From assembly GCA_028673005.1 (NCBI GenBank), contig CM054116.1:78380572-78444571 (forward strand): a stretch of 64,000 bases of DNA. The letters are read 5' to 3'. The stretch is from Tanypteryx hageni (taxonomy: Eukaryota; Arthropoda; Insecta; Odonata; Petaluridae). The position numbers and the translations under genes were made by a program. The notes beneath the pieces were generated by a model. It did no database searches. It was not told the origin of the DNA and was given only the letters and a program-made list of their open reading frames with translations. Below are positions 23,401-34,198 of the stretch, piece after piece; within the stretch, counting starts at the first letter, position 1, and every line of letters begins with the position of its first letter.

Positions 23401-26400
23401 GATTTTTTCTGCATTAAAGCTAGAGACATCCCCGCAGCCGAAGAATCATGGCTTCTCCCTGGAATGTCTTACTTTAGCTTAACCTTGACATTTTCACTTG
23501 CTAATTATTCGTACCATCGGCAGCATTCGTTCTCGAATTTAATTCTATCGTGACAACAAAAAGATAGATGAAGTAACACAAGCCATCGAAACATTTCTAC
23601 GAAAAGTGTATATTCCTCGAGCAACAACGCCGCCCGAATAGAAAAATCATTTTATATGGCGTCATTTACCGCTAAAACTTCGCGAGCCATCTAAGCGCGC
23701 TTGCGTTTGGGAAAAAGAATCCGCACCATTCTTAGCTCATCTCACGCGCGCCATCGTATGGCTGCATCGAAATTTTTTCAAAGGTTCCTTTCTCTTTCCT
23801 CGGAGATGTTACGACATCGGAACTTCTTCCCTCCCATCCCAGCGATTCTCTTCGCTACCTATCCTTTCGCCTCACGCCTGAGTAGGCTCGATCTAGCGGA
23901 GAAGACTCATCACGTGTTATTTTTTACAATTCTCCGCCCCGTGCGTGATTCTTTGACCTAAAGAGTTGTTTAGGTTTAAAATAATATGCGTTTTCGGAAG
24001 AATCAAATGTGTCTCGCTTGGTCGTTACACTCATTATCTCTCTAAAGCAAGAGTCTGTGCACACACACACACATGAAATTTTATATAAAATTATCACATA
24101 CCTTTGGCACTTCGGATGATGGGCATACGAGCGCAAGAAAAACCGCTCCTGCGAATAAAAAGATTTTTTGCGTTTTAGAAATTAAGCATCATACCAGTCT
24201 CGTAGCAAGGGAGGGCGAGCGGGACGGGCGCCGAAGCCAAGGGGCATAAACAGACATTTAACGAATCGATATCCTTTTTGATACATGCTAGGAAAAATAT
24301 CGTTCTTGAATTATAATTTATTTAGTACATGTGATAACAAGTGCAATATTTTCCTTATTTGTCCTACAGTAAAATTATTATTTTTATAATCGTATAAGTC
24401 TGGAGTGGTGTTCTAATGTCTCGCCTCGGGCGTCATAACAGGAATTTTAAGAATATATGCGAAAAATATAATCTTACATTATCCAATCAAGGCGAAATAT
24501 ACCGTATTCATAAACTTCGTCAATTAAAACGCATGATTTTCGCCTCTTTAGTTTTCGTACGCTGCCTGCTCCCAAATGAAGCTGTTTGCGGATCACGTTC
24601 ACCGGCACAATGAATGTTTTATAACTCCACCGCGATGTCGTCCGTTTTAAGGGGGAATTGACCATTTTAGAGGGCATAAAACTGTTGGTAAAATATTTAC
24701 CCAAAATTAGTCTTAGCCGGCGAAAATGAGAAAGACTGACTTGGGGCATAGCGCTTGAATTTATTTCTCCATTTCATGTCTCTTTGAAATTTAAACGGCA
24801 CACGTTCTTGTGCGCGAAACGTTGCCCGTTTCAACCGACAAAATATATTCGCACCGTTTTCACGCAACAGTGAAAATAGACGAAACAAACATCGTATCGA
24901 AAGGTTGCCCGTTTCGAATTTTTCCCTCCCAATCGACTTTAACCCTGTCAAATTCAATAAATAAATATGGAAACATCCTTTCAATGCGCATTAAATGCCC
25001 TTTTTACTATTTTTTTAAATTTGTGAGGCATTACTTGATCCTTGCAGTATCATTGAATGGCTTACATTAGTAATCTAATCTTAGCTGCTGCAACATAACA
25101 TTCTTTTTGAAAAAACAACCTTTTATTATAGTTATTGTTTTAGTGCTGCTAGAGTACAAAAACATTTACTTATTGTTTAATAATAGGTAACGTACATGTA
25201 ATTAAGTAACTAATTTATTTAATAAATAATAATTATTATATCTTGACTTTCATTGAAGATTTGGACTCGGATGGCCAGTTTAATTTTTTCAACAGCAGCT
25301 CACTAGCTTTTGCAACACGGTTAACAAACTGTTCCAAAACCTTTTCAAAATTTAACATCAGGTTCCTGAAAACCAGTCTGAACCGACCCAACCACACACT
25401 GATTATAATGAGCATAATAAAGAGGAAGGTGAACTGGATCGGACTTTTCCTGATGTGAGAGAGGCGTGTTAGAAGAAAAACTGGAAGGAAAAAAAGAAAG
25501 AGGTAGGGAGAACTTTCAGCCGATAGACGGGTTGAAATGGAAAGATCGCTACCTAGAAATGAAAAAGGCTTCATAAAACAGGAGTATGTGGAGAACTAGG
25601 TTTAACCAAGAATAATCACGGACCAGTATACGAGCAGATTATGATAATAATATTCTCTCTATACTGGATATAAAATTTTGATTATTCTCAACATTTTGAC
25701 CGAGATATGTTATTAATCAGTCCCAGATTACCCAATAGGCACACTAGGCACGTGCCTAGGGCTCCCCAAGGTAAGAGGGAGCCCCGTAGCTTCCGTAGGT
25801 AGGTATGTTTTGTTGCATTGCACCCACTGCCACCCACCAATTAGGTGAATTGCAGGGTAACATGTAGATGTGAGTCATATATAGTAACTATTATTGAAAG
25901 AAATAATAAATTTAAAAAATGATTGAACCTCCAAGGTTGGGGCTCCCCGTAAGTTGACTGTTATACAGTCAGTATTATTGAAAGCAAAAAATAAATAAAA
26001 TTTAAAAATACGTAAAAATAACGTTTTTCTTATTCTAAGAAATTCAAATAAAGTAATTAATACAATAACCTCTGCAAACTACAGGAAGGGCTCCTAAAGT
26101 TTTAGTGCCTAGGGGCCCCAGAGGGTCATAATCCGCCACTGTTATTAATACATCTAACGGTGACTTTTATTTCCTTCGAAATGATTTCGGTTGAAGAGCG
26201 TTTACGGGTTTCCGATCCGACACCGCGTGCGGAGGAGGGAGCAGAGATAGAAGGAAAGAATGTGGGAGAAGGGAGGATTGAGTGATTTGAGGGTTTTGAT
26301 AAGCCTCCTATGGGAGAGGAAAGTATTAGAGAGAGAGAGCAGTGGCGGATTTAAGGGGGTCGCACTTGGCGCGCGCCAGGGGCCCCTTGAAGTAAGGAGC

Positions 26401-29400
26401 CTCGAAAAAAATGTTTTTATATATAATCCCCGAAATATTGAATGCCTCATTTTAAAAATCACGAAGAAAAATTCATTTTTTTTGCAATGCGATGCTTTAT
26501 TTGTTAAAACGATTGTCAATAGGGGTCAAATAAAGGGGCAGCCGTTAAGTGAGATTTCAATATATATTTAGATCGCAGGGTCTCCAATTGCATAGCGCCA
26601 TGAGCCCCTATAGTTTAGCACCAGGGGCACCAGAATGCCTAAATCCGTCGCTGAGAGAGAAGGTAAAATGTGAGGGAGTGGAGTAGTGGGACAAACCTGA
26701 GAGTCGCATTTCCCTGCGTATGTGAGAGTAGCTTTGACTCTCTCCTCCTCCTCCCCCGATCCTCTTCCCCCAAACCCCGTCCGCGAATCCGAGAGAGTGA
26801 AAGAAGCTCTCACGCTCGCCCTCTTTGGGAATTTTGAGGTGTCCCAACAATATCGCCGCTCTATCTGTGCATTCCCTCCACCTTCGCTTTTTCCAGCCCC
26901 ACGCCACCGCAATTATGATCACGAACGCTCGCCCCTGAGCGCGCGCGTATACACACAATATCACTAACCCTCCTCATGGGAGATTTGACGTCGCCCCGAT
27001 GAAAATTTTAGGTCGGAGGAAAGGGGGGGAAAAGGCAAGAGGGAGAGAAAAAAAATACTCGAGCCGATGGAACGCGCGAACGAGCTCGTTGAAACAATGG
27101 ACCCACGACAATGGGGTCGGCCCTGTTATTTTATTTTTTTCGTTCTCTTCGTTGCGAGGGAAGGAAAAGCAGTGGGAACCCGGAAATAGAGTTTAAATTA
27201 TTTTTCGCAGTTAAACTTTCGCGTCTTGACTTCTTATTAACGCCTCCGTAATGAAGTTCCGACTTCCGAAGTAAAGAATGTTTTTCGACTCTAATGAGCG
27301 CATTCTTAGAATCGGTTCATCGGACGATTGGAGCTCCTTGAACCTGATTTTGGTTTCATTCTGAACCTCGAAGATTTTAAGCGCTTGGATTGCGTCACCC
27401 TAGATGACACCATATTTTCTGGAGATGGGATTCTTTTTATTTACGCTTGCCCGAAAAATGTATCGTTTTCGTTGCTCCCGTGATAGCGTTCGTACCACAA
27501 AAAAATCCTGACTGGTATTTCTGGCGAGGTTTTTGAAGCCGACCTATGCTCGACTACTCAGTGGCTCGTTTAAACCACGTTTTAATCGAGGAAATTGCGC
27601 TTTCGAAAATTCTATGAGGAAGAGAGGGGCACACTGAGTCCGCTCTTGCCATGCTGATGCGACAAAAGCACACGAAATGGGGTGCATCTAGAATGAAGAC
27701 AACGTTACGTTTGAAAAAAATTATAATCAACATAAAGGTGAAAACATTTCCAGCAGTTTTTAAGAAAGGAAAATTAGCGTTATGGCGCTAACGGAAGAGC
27801 TTGATTAGGAAACATTAGAGAGAAGGTGCCAATTGGCAAGCTTATCTCCAGCTATTACGTTAATTCACGACGGACGGATTTAGTTACGAGGTGCGAGATT
27901 TAATTGGGTTAAGAGCTGCGGTAATTACCAGGAAATTAATTTCAAAATAGATAGTTTCAACCGAACTCAGCTATGATCTAGATTACACGAGCACAAAAGA
28001 AATATCATGAATTAAGTAATGATATTTTTCCTGGTCGCTAAGCAATTATGATGAATTGTCGGATAAAATTAAATACAATTTATACATGATAAAGATCAGG
28101 AATCAAACCTTTAATTATCGTATAAAGATGGTAAGGTGAATTTTAGATTTCCCTCTTCATAAATAACGTATATAATTTCATAAAATACACACACACACAC
28201 GTGTGTGTGTGTGTATACACACACACCCCCCGTGGATTGTCATCGTCATTGGCCATCATACTTGTGATAGAGAAAAAATTTTTCCTTGCGATTAACATAT
28301 CTACGCACGTTTGTGACGACAATGACAACAGGGAAAGCACCAGATATTGTGTAAATAAATCTATTTACAAAATGATGTACTTGGAACTCTAGACTGGGGC
28401 GGATCCAGAAGCTCTTTCCAAGGGGGGGAGGGCGATCGCCCCCCACCTTCTTGAATCTGCCTCTGCCGACGACCCTATACTTTGAAAATCCCGACCTCGA
28501 TCAGAATCTTTCTGTCTCTTGCCATAGAGACAATCTGCTGTGCGTAAACAAGGAATCTTGCGCGGAATGAATTTAAGAATGCATCTAGTGGAGGGCAATG
28601 CAGTCGTCCAAGGGGGAGGGTATCGATCGTCCCTTTGAATCCGCCACTGTCTCGAGATTAAATTAGGAAATAACGTTCAGAATATAGAATTCAGTTTAAA
28701 TATTTATTTTAAACTATTCAAATAAATTTGATAAAATAAGAATTTAATTATATGATCGCTAACCCAAAACGATTATTGTAGGAGGCTTTAAGATAATCAT
28801 CGATTTACCACTATGACGACTGCTAACTAAAAATATATTCACGGGAAACAGAGATGTGACGGGTGAATGCATTCCATTTGATTAACAGATCGGGTCCACT
28901 GCAAAGAATCCACTGTAAGCTGCCGAGAGACTCAGAGTGGCCCGGGCCACTCCACATTTTGAGGTCCCTCACCGTAATAAAAATAAAATAAACGGCGCAA
29001 TATAAATTGCGCAAACTTTCTCATATACGTTTACGTTTGGTCTCACTACACTCTTTTCCCCGAAATTAACTCTGTTTGCTTGACAATTCACTGCCAATTA
29101 TGTTAATAATTCGTAACAACAGAACCATAGCGACTGACACCACTCTCACTTCTAAAACTCTCACTAATAAATGCGTGGCGTTAAAAGAGAAGTACGGAAT
29201 TTTAGATTAGGGAATCCCCGGGTTCCCCTCTGACGCGTGCGTTGAGCGTCTTGTACAGAAATAATGCCACTGGACGATATATAGCAACTTTTTTGGGGCA
29301 TATGGCTTAGTTAGTATTATTTGTGACATCAGGATGTACAAATGGATGGATTTTAATCAAAATCCTTAAAGACTTTTTTGAGTAAATCGAATTTTGTTTC

Positions 29401-32400
29401 AAAATATCCATGGATAAAGTACCCTTAATTGTTGCGCAATATCGTTCATCTATTCAGAATGCCTTTTGTGAATGATATTATCCACAAATATGAGATATAA
29501 TCGAATTCTTTGGAGCCATTTTTTGAATAAATCAAATTTTTCTAAAAATCGCCAAGAATAAACTACCCTTTATTTTTTTGCAATATCATTTTTATGAAAA
29601 AAGGGTCTGCAAAAGATGATATGTTGCATAAATACGAGATATCATTCGATTTTATGTACGCGTTTGGGACCTAAAACTGCGAACAGCCCGACAGACGGCA
29701 TGGCGCAAACCACTTTTATGGACTGAGGGACACCTAAAACGTGTATTCCATCAAAATCTCGAAGTCAAATTTTTTCACGATTATATTACTTTCTCAATAT
29801 ACTACGTATGTGAGAAAGTAAAAATTCCCATAAGGAAGCGTTTAAGCATTACATAACCCAATTTGGTGGTCGGGGTTTGCTGAATGGTTATAGCGGGTTA
29901 CATTGGGGGTAGGGGGTTCAAGCTTGCACTACATGTGTAGCACTCTTTCATTAAATCTTCTGACCCCATAAAGAAAAGATATAATCCAAAAAAATGTTTT
30001 GCTACAGTGCTTTTTACCCAGCCAATAATGCGGCCCTCTAGAGAAAAGTTTTTAAAAAGTGAGTTCATAATGAAAAATTCTGTGCATTACATAAGAGGAG
30101 AGAGGGGGGTCTAATTGATGGTTACGCAGGTTCATATCGATTATAAAAATTGGGGAAGTCGGGTTGTGTAATACTTGAACGTCATGCAGGAACAAAGTAC
30201 GAAAATCGTATTTTATATTTCTTTTTGGCATGTCCTATTCAACATTCATTGTTGGTATATCGGTTACGGTAAAGGTACGTAATCGGGAAATGTGTACATT
30301 TCCCGGTAAATGTGCACTTTTACCGATGTGCCTTGGTAAATGTGGAAATAAGTAAAAATGAGAAATGCTACACTTTAATAATTGCGTTAATCTCTATCTC
30401 TTCTCTATCTATATAAAACTCAACCTCTCTGGCTGGCTGGCTGGGAGTCTGCCGTTTCCTTCAAATATTTCTCGCTTAATATCTTCGGATCTACTAAGCC
30501 TAACGAGCTGAAATTTTCACAATCGTTAAACCCCCAAGAGATGGTCCCTAGAAAAATCAAATATCCCGGAAAAAGTTCCGGATTCGACTCCGGGAGACAA
30601 TTATATTTTCCCATAAGTTTACACGGGATTTTCGATTTTTCAAGGTGCAAGATTTTTTCTTTCATTCATCAAGATACGTAAATATCGTCCAAATTTCTCA
30701 ATTTTTCCTTTATTCGACGGCTAAAACTATAAAATACCTTATTTTTGCAATTTTTAGATATTATACGGAGGAATTTGTCAGAAATACGCATTTCATTTCG
30801 ACATTTTATCACTTTTTCGTACTCTTTCCGGGTGTTGCCAAGGCGTCCAGCATTGTTGCCTCCGATAGAATTAGCGTCTATTAAACCTTCAAATAGACGA
30901 AAGAATTACGTTATTCGCTTCGCGCTTTTTATGAAGCATCGAAATTATTGTTCTAGCAACGTTAAACGTAATAGATTGCAACTTAATTAATTGCAGATAA
31001 GTTTGATTGTATGGTTCACCCGTGTGTATTGCAGGCAGAAAATTTTAGATTTTTTTTTTAAGTGGTAACCCCCAGAGTGCACCAGTCCTTTAGGTTAGAT
31101 TTTTATTTTACATTTTAGCCCACGTAACTTAACCATCCTAGCACCTGGAGGAAAAACAACAAATATTGTTTACAAGAAAGTATTATAAACGAAAGTTAAA
31201 GTATGATGATATATTACTATTTTATATTATTTTCAGACAGCTGTGTTTTATTTCGTTCTCGGACTACTTTTTCAGTTATGTTATTTTAACCCTGAACAAA
31301 ATAAATACTGTGCCGCTTTAATATCCCGAGTGAAGTCGGGTACATCTGCTAGTTTATAATAAAAGTCATCGAGGGTTCGGCTCCACTGGTATATATTAAG
31401 ATGAACGCTTCCTAACCAGATGGGGGAACACAGTGAACGTGAAGAGGAACCAAAAACACTTCGACTAACCTACCCAACCCGGTGGGGCCGAGTAAAATTT
31501 GCCTTCATGTTCAAATTTAGTTTAGTTGCGCACATTTACCACGAAATTTATACATTTACCGGACAACGCACATTTACCGTACTTCTAAACTGCAGTAGAT
31601 GTTCGCGACGCCGCCAAGTTGTGGTATGTGTTGCGACGTTTATCCACATTTACCAGTGTCTCTAGGTAAATGTGTACATTTCCCCAATCCAATCGGTAAA
31701 AGTATGTTATACTTACATTTATCGAACTTGGTGGTAAATGTGCACATTAACCGGGAAATGTACACATTTACCGGACTACGCACATTTACCGTGGCATATC
31801 GATGGATAAAAAGATAACTATATAAATATATAAGATAATAAATTATTTGAATAATTGTTTATTTAAGAAATGCTTTTCTAGCTTTTGTTTCTGCAAATTT
31901 ATTTATTATTGATGAAAAATCTAGGTTACGTGCAATGTCATTTCAGCTTTTCGGAACAGAAGAGGAACATAAGGTTTTAGGCTAAAATCGACATTTGGTG
32001 AGGCCCTATTTTCGACGAGGTCCCCAGCATGCGCCTCATGCGCCTGTGCATAAATCCGTCTCTGAACAAGTGCCAAAATTTGAGGTCCCCTTGAGCTTGA
32101 GGCCCGGGCCAAATGGCCTTCCTGCCCCCCCCCCCCTCTCTCGTAGGGTCTGCTGATGATTATAATACGAAGAAGCAATAGTACTACACTAAGAAAATTT
32201 TCAATTTTTTTGTACTTTAGCCCATTACTCCAGACAATACGCTGCGATGATGAATAAAATCAGATATATACTAGTACTCGCTTCTGAATAATAATTAGTT
32301 AGGAACTTGGTGCGCGGCACCCCCTGTCATCCACCGTCAAGGTGACTTGCAGGGTAATATGTAGATGTAGATGTAACTCGAAGGACAAGGACATAGTCAC

Positions 32401-33289
32401 TGTTTCGTCTATGGTATAAATATGATTTTTTACTCGCCGACAGCGGAGGTCAGGTTCCCGATTGTTCCAGCGGTTGGCAAAACCGCAGTTGGTAAGCTAC
32501 CGAAATATATTTCTCCAGAAGTCTTAACTTAGCATATACTCGAAATCTATAGATTTGTTCAAAAATTTCCAACGGAACTTTTATAGTTATTTATATCAAT
32601 TTGCCGTTCTTTGGACCACGCGGAAACAGCTTTTAAGTCTTCCTGCAGTGACCGATAGCTATTCTGATTATTTATCTATCTATACACGACTGCTTCCTCT
32701 GCGAAGCGTCTGATATTATATTACTACTAGCTACTGAGTTTACGCTGCTGACGTATAATAAGAACAGTGGAATGTAGAATATTATTCGTCGATGTTCAAA
32801 ACCACAATTAGTTAACTCGCGATTGTCCAGGGAAACATGTATGGGAATTTTAAGCGGTTTGTGAGGAAGATGCACTTTTTATAGCATCTCATCGCAAAAC
32901 CATAGTATAACTGTCTTTAGGTGAGCACCTTAATACTGCTCAAATGCTTGGTATAATTATACTCCACCTGTTATCTAAAATGAGTACTAGGAGGTTATAT
33001 CAAGAATAAGTACTTATCTTAGGAATCTCCAATAGCCATAATAAGATTATAAAAAAACATATGCGCATTTCGGCTACAATGCAGCCGTCTACAGTGGTCA
33101 TTCACCGAAAGTAGGTTCTAAACAATTCTCTAGTGAATTAGAAGGTTTATTATAAATTGCGAGACATTCCTCTCAAATCACGAAACGCGCCAAAAACTAT
33201 TTTGAATTAAACAATATTCCGTTTAGCGAACAACAAAAAAGCAAGTAATACGTACCAAAAATGAGAATCGATCTCCTTTGCTCCATCAT
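15760..33289 (-). CDS. Secreted peritrophin-A (CBM14) chitin-binding protein, CPAP1-like, with a very long Ser/Thr/Pro/Glu-rich tail
   Basis: Six coding exons join in phase: 33289-33256, 24148-24102, 22390-22291, 21678-21646 (a 33-nt microexon), 21179-21061 and 20445-15760, giving 5019 nt and 1672 residues. All junctions have GT-AG ends. Exons 1 and 2 together form a signal peptide (start MMEQRRSILIF, then a hydrophobic AVFLALVC). One chitin-binding domain spans residues about 94-147, with six cysteines at 94, 110, 116, 126, 139 and 147 (spacing 15-5-9-12-7) and the aromatic patch CDWWF. The last exon codes for some 1,500 further residues rich in Thr, Ser, Pro and Glu, with poly-Thr runs. Less repetitive blocks lie near residues 448-521 and 1467-1506. 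A role binding chitin in cuticle, trachea or a similar matrix is inferred from the family. The exact orthologue is not named. Confidence 0.9.
21061..22390 (-). CDS. Exons 3-5 of the chitin-binding gene
   Basis: Exon 22390-22291 codes for a hydrophilic linker (NNARRYETG to DDYYQEFL). The 33-nt microexon 21678-21646 codes for FPMASSTDDF. Exon 21179-21061 codes for VKGRPGIDFPNLAAIP and the first two cysteines of the chitin-binding domain (TSFTC and METKC). The microexon is supported by phase on both sides (a split Gly codon at each junction) and by good splice sites. Confidence 0.85.
24102..24148 (-). CDS. Second coding exon of the chitin-binding gene (signal peptide core)
   Basis: The 47-nt exon lies between the acceptor CTTTTTATTCGCAG and the donor AAAG|GTATGT. 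It codes for AVFLALVCPSSEVPK, the hydrophobic core and probable cleavage region of the signal peptide. It has no in-frame ATG of its own, which is why an upstream start exon was sought and found at 33256. Confidence 0.85.
24195..24250. repeat. Possible MITE terminus in the first intron
   Basis: CAGTCTCGTAGCAAGGGAGGGCG resembles transposon ends of the CAGTGGCGTAGC type, but no matching right end or target duplication was found. It lies just outside the splice acceptor of the second coding exon. Confidence 0.3.
25419..25655 (+). mobile_element. RTE-like LINE, 3' end fragment
   Basis: This aligns with the 3' end of the copy at 60150-61075. Both contain AAGAGGAAGG, GTGTTAGAAG, GAAAGAGGTAGG and TTTAACCAAGAATAATCACG in the same order, and end in a degenerate ATG/ATAA triplet tail. 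It is a 5'-truncated insertion in the large first intron of the chitin-binding gene. Confidence 0.8.
25719..26141. mobile_element. hAT-type MITE, 423 bp, perfect 8-bp target duplication
   Basis: The left end CAGTCCCAGATTACC and the right end TAATCCGCCACTG are flanked by identical TTATTAAT 8-mers (25711-25718 and 26142-26149). A CR1/L2-like LINE tail (about 25800-25876) lies inside it, so the LINE inserted into the MITE. Confidence 0.9.
25800..25876 (+). mobile_element. CR1/L2-like LINE 3' tail, nested in a hAT MITE
   Basis: Only the conserved 3' tail is present (TGCATTGCACCC, CACCCACCAA, GGTGAATTGCAGGGTAACA, ATGTAGATG). It is one of the shortest copies in the window, an extreme 5' truncation. 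Confidence 0.75.
26340..26653. mobile_element. hAT-type MITE, 314 bp
   Basis: The left end CAGTGGCGGATTTAAGG and right end CTAAATCCGTCGCTG are inverted. The flanking 8-mers AGAGAGAG and AGAGAGAA match at 7 of 8 positions. The subterminal GGGGCCCC-like motif links it to the copies at 13406 and 25719. Confidence 0.85.
26654..28393. other. GC/CpG-richer non-genic block within the first intron of the chitin-binding gene
   Basis: About 26690-27650 is visibly richer in CG dinucleotides than its surroundings, with purine/pyrimidine-rich runs, and looks single-copy. Open frames on both strands here show no family resemblance. A CA/TG palindrome lies at 28187-28227. It could hold intronic regulatory sequence; this is inference. 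Confidence 0.35.
28187..28227. repeat. Self-complementary CA/TG dinucleotide repeat
   Basis: A (CA)n run passes directly into ACGT and a (GT)n run, then into TATACACACACAC. The two runs are inverted copies of each other, so the block can form a hairpin or cruciform. Confidence 0.85.
28394..28649. mobile_element. hAT-type MITE, 256 bp, same family as 7844-8114
   Basis: The left end CTGGGGCGGATCCAG and right end GAATCCGCCACTG are inverted, with internal GGGCGATCGCC and ATCGATCGTCC blocks as in the copy at 7844. Flanking 8-mers ACTCTAGA and TCTCGAGA match at 6 of 8 positions, consistent with an older insertion. Confidence 0.75.
29650..29830 (+). repeat. Interspersed repeat R1, copy 2
   Basis: It matches the window start (1-185): AAACGTGTATTCC, AAATCTCGAA and the closing ACTTTCTC-spacer-GAGAAAGTA hairpin. 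The upstream 29270-29650 contains loosely repeated segments (GAGATATAATCGAATT and GAGATATCATTCGATTTT) that may belong to the same element. Confidence 0.6.
30391..31352 (+). mobile_element. Non-autonomous Helitron, 962 bp
   Basis: The 5' end TCTCTATCTCTTC follows an A at 30390. The 3' end has a short GC hairpin (CCCGAGTGAAGTCGGG, 31325-31340) shortly before a terminal CTAG (31349-31352) followed by T. TC at the start, hairpin, CTRR at the end and insertion between A and T are the Helitron hallmarks. No Rep/helicase frame is present, so it depends on another copy. The interior holds a TTCGACTCCGG segment also found, in varied form, at 61510 and 61690. Confidence 0.8.
31383..31525 (+). repeat. 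Third copy of the internal unit of the 227-731 element
   Basis: GATGAACGCTTCC, GGGGGAACAC, GTGAAGAGGAACCAAAA, CTAACCTACCCAACCCGGT and CTTCATGTTCAAATTT occur in the same order as at 352-600. The outer arms of that element are not present here. Confidence 0.75.
31975..32155. repeat. Patchwork of decayed hAT-type MITE ends
   Basis: GCGCCTGTGCATAAATCCGTCTCTG (ending about 32065) matches the right end of the MITE at 13406-13857. A following segment with GAGGCCCGGGCCAAATGGCC resembles DNA at about 28930-28970. Boundaries are not resolvable. Confidence 0.4.
32302..32377 (+). mobile_element. CR1/L2-like LINE 3' tail
   Basis: Only the conserved tail is present, with CGGCACCCCCTG, GGTGACTTGCAGGGTAA and ATGTAGATGTAGATGTA, in the first intron of the chitin-binding gene. 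Confidence 0.75.
32378..33255. other. Intronic AT-rich stretch
   Basis: Nothing beyond intron sequence was recognised between the LINE tail and the first coding exon of the chitin-binding gene. Confidence 0.5.
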
Positions 33290-33302
33290 TTCCTCATTTG
33301 CC
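33256..33302 (-). CDS. First coding exon (5' UTR end and signal peptide start) of the chitin-binding gene
   Basis: An acceptor (CCTACAG) at 33303 opens this exon and a consensus donor (G|GTACGT) closes it at 33256. It codes for MMEQRRSILIF plus one base, which completes a Gly codon with the exon at 24148. The joined segment has a basic start and a long hydrophobic core, as a signal peptide should. The second ATG (33286) has A at -3 and G at +4, a better context than the first (33289). A four-codon upstream frame (ATG AGG AAA TGA, 33297-33286) ends overlapping both start codons. The leader exon must lie further upstream on the minus strand. Confidence 0.75.
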
Positions 33303-34198
33303 CTGTAGGTCCCTAAACGAAATAAAAAAGAGATTGCATTAATTTTATGGGATAAATATACCTATTCATCGTTCAATTCAAAATGATTAAAAATAAATTT
33401 TGATTTTCTACTCTTAATGATCACAAAGTTGATTATAGAAAAATGTCATATGGTTAAGACGGATCAAAAACTTGGTGTAAATATAGTAAACGCAGAAAAA
33501 TTTTCGTAGAATATGACCAAAGTTGATCAAACATTTTTGAGGTTAGAATAAATAATAGCAGAAATAAAAGGAGGTATAATATCTAATATAATTAGCACGA
33601 TACTATATTATAATATTCGGCGAAAATACATCTAAAGGATATCTCTCTCTCTCTCTCTTCATTGGTTTGGTAAATAGTATTACCACAAATATAGGCCGTC
33701 CCTCGTGGCAACACCCACGTTCCCGGCCGGTCAGAAAGTGCTCAATTACAATGGGGGTTGTTAATTATAATTACATGATTTTAATACCTTGCGGTTTTTG
33801 TGATTTGTTTATAAATTTAAAATTACTATAACTACTTATTAATATAAATACAATACAATATAGGAAATATATATATATGCACATTGGTAAGGTAGTTTAG
33901 TCAAAAGATACCGGCTAGCTATTATTATTTGTAATTTTAAAAACTTTCATTCATTATATACATAATATCTTTATACTGTTCGTCCGTCCATTGGTCCGTC
34001 CATCCGCCGGAACGCTCTATAGAGATCCCCATAAGAGAACACTTAAAATACCTTTTTCCACTTTCAAGCTTTTTTTCTTTTGCAAAATTAAATTAGAAGT
34101 AATTGACCTACGATCTTTAGACGGGGACCATTTCAAAGAAAAATAAACATAGATTCTTATAAAGGTTGGTGGCTTGATTAACTTATGGCTCGATTTAC

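Larger units (their letters stand above)
30250..31805. repeat. Large inverted-arm structure built from GGTAAATGT/ACATTTACC units
   Basis: The left arm (about 30250-30350) and the inverted right arm (about 31665-31805) share GGTATATCG/GATATGCC ends and many copies of the 9-mer GGTAAATGT or its complement. Some are arranged as perfect short palindromes, such as GGGAAATGT-GT-ACATTTCCC at 30284-30303. More than ten such 9-mers or near-copies occur in 30255-30350 and 31533-31800. A Helitron and a copy of the 227-731 internal unit lie between the arms. Confidence 0.6.

Noticed and set aside
26568..26967. Overlapping open frames of more than 100 residues on both strands in the CpG-richer block
   Set aside because: All frames are open because of composition; residues are dominated by low-complexity Arg/Gly/Ser/Pro and no splice structure supports them.
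29873..29945. Possible tRNA-derived SINE head (GGTTCAAGC near 29930)
   Set aside because: The A-box is weak and no tRNA arms pair convincingly.
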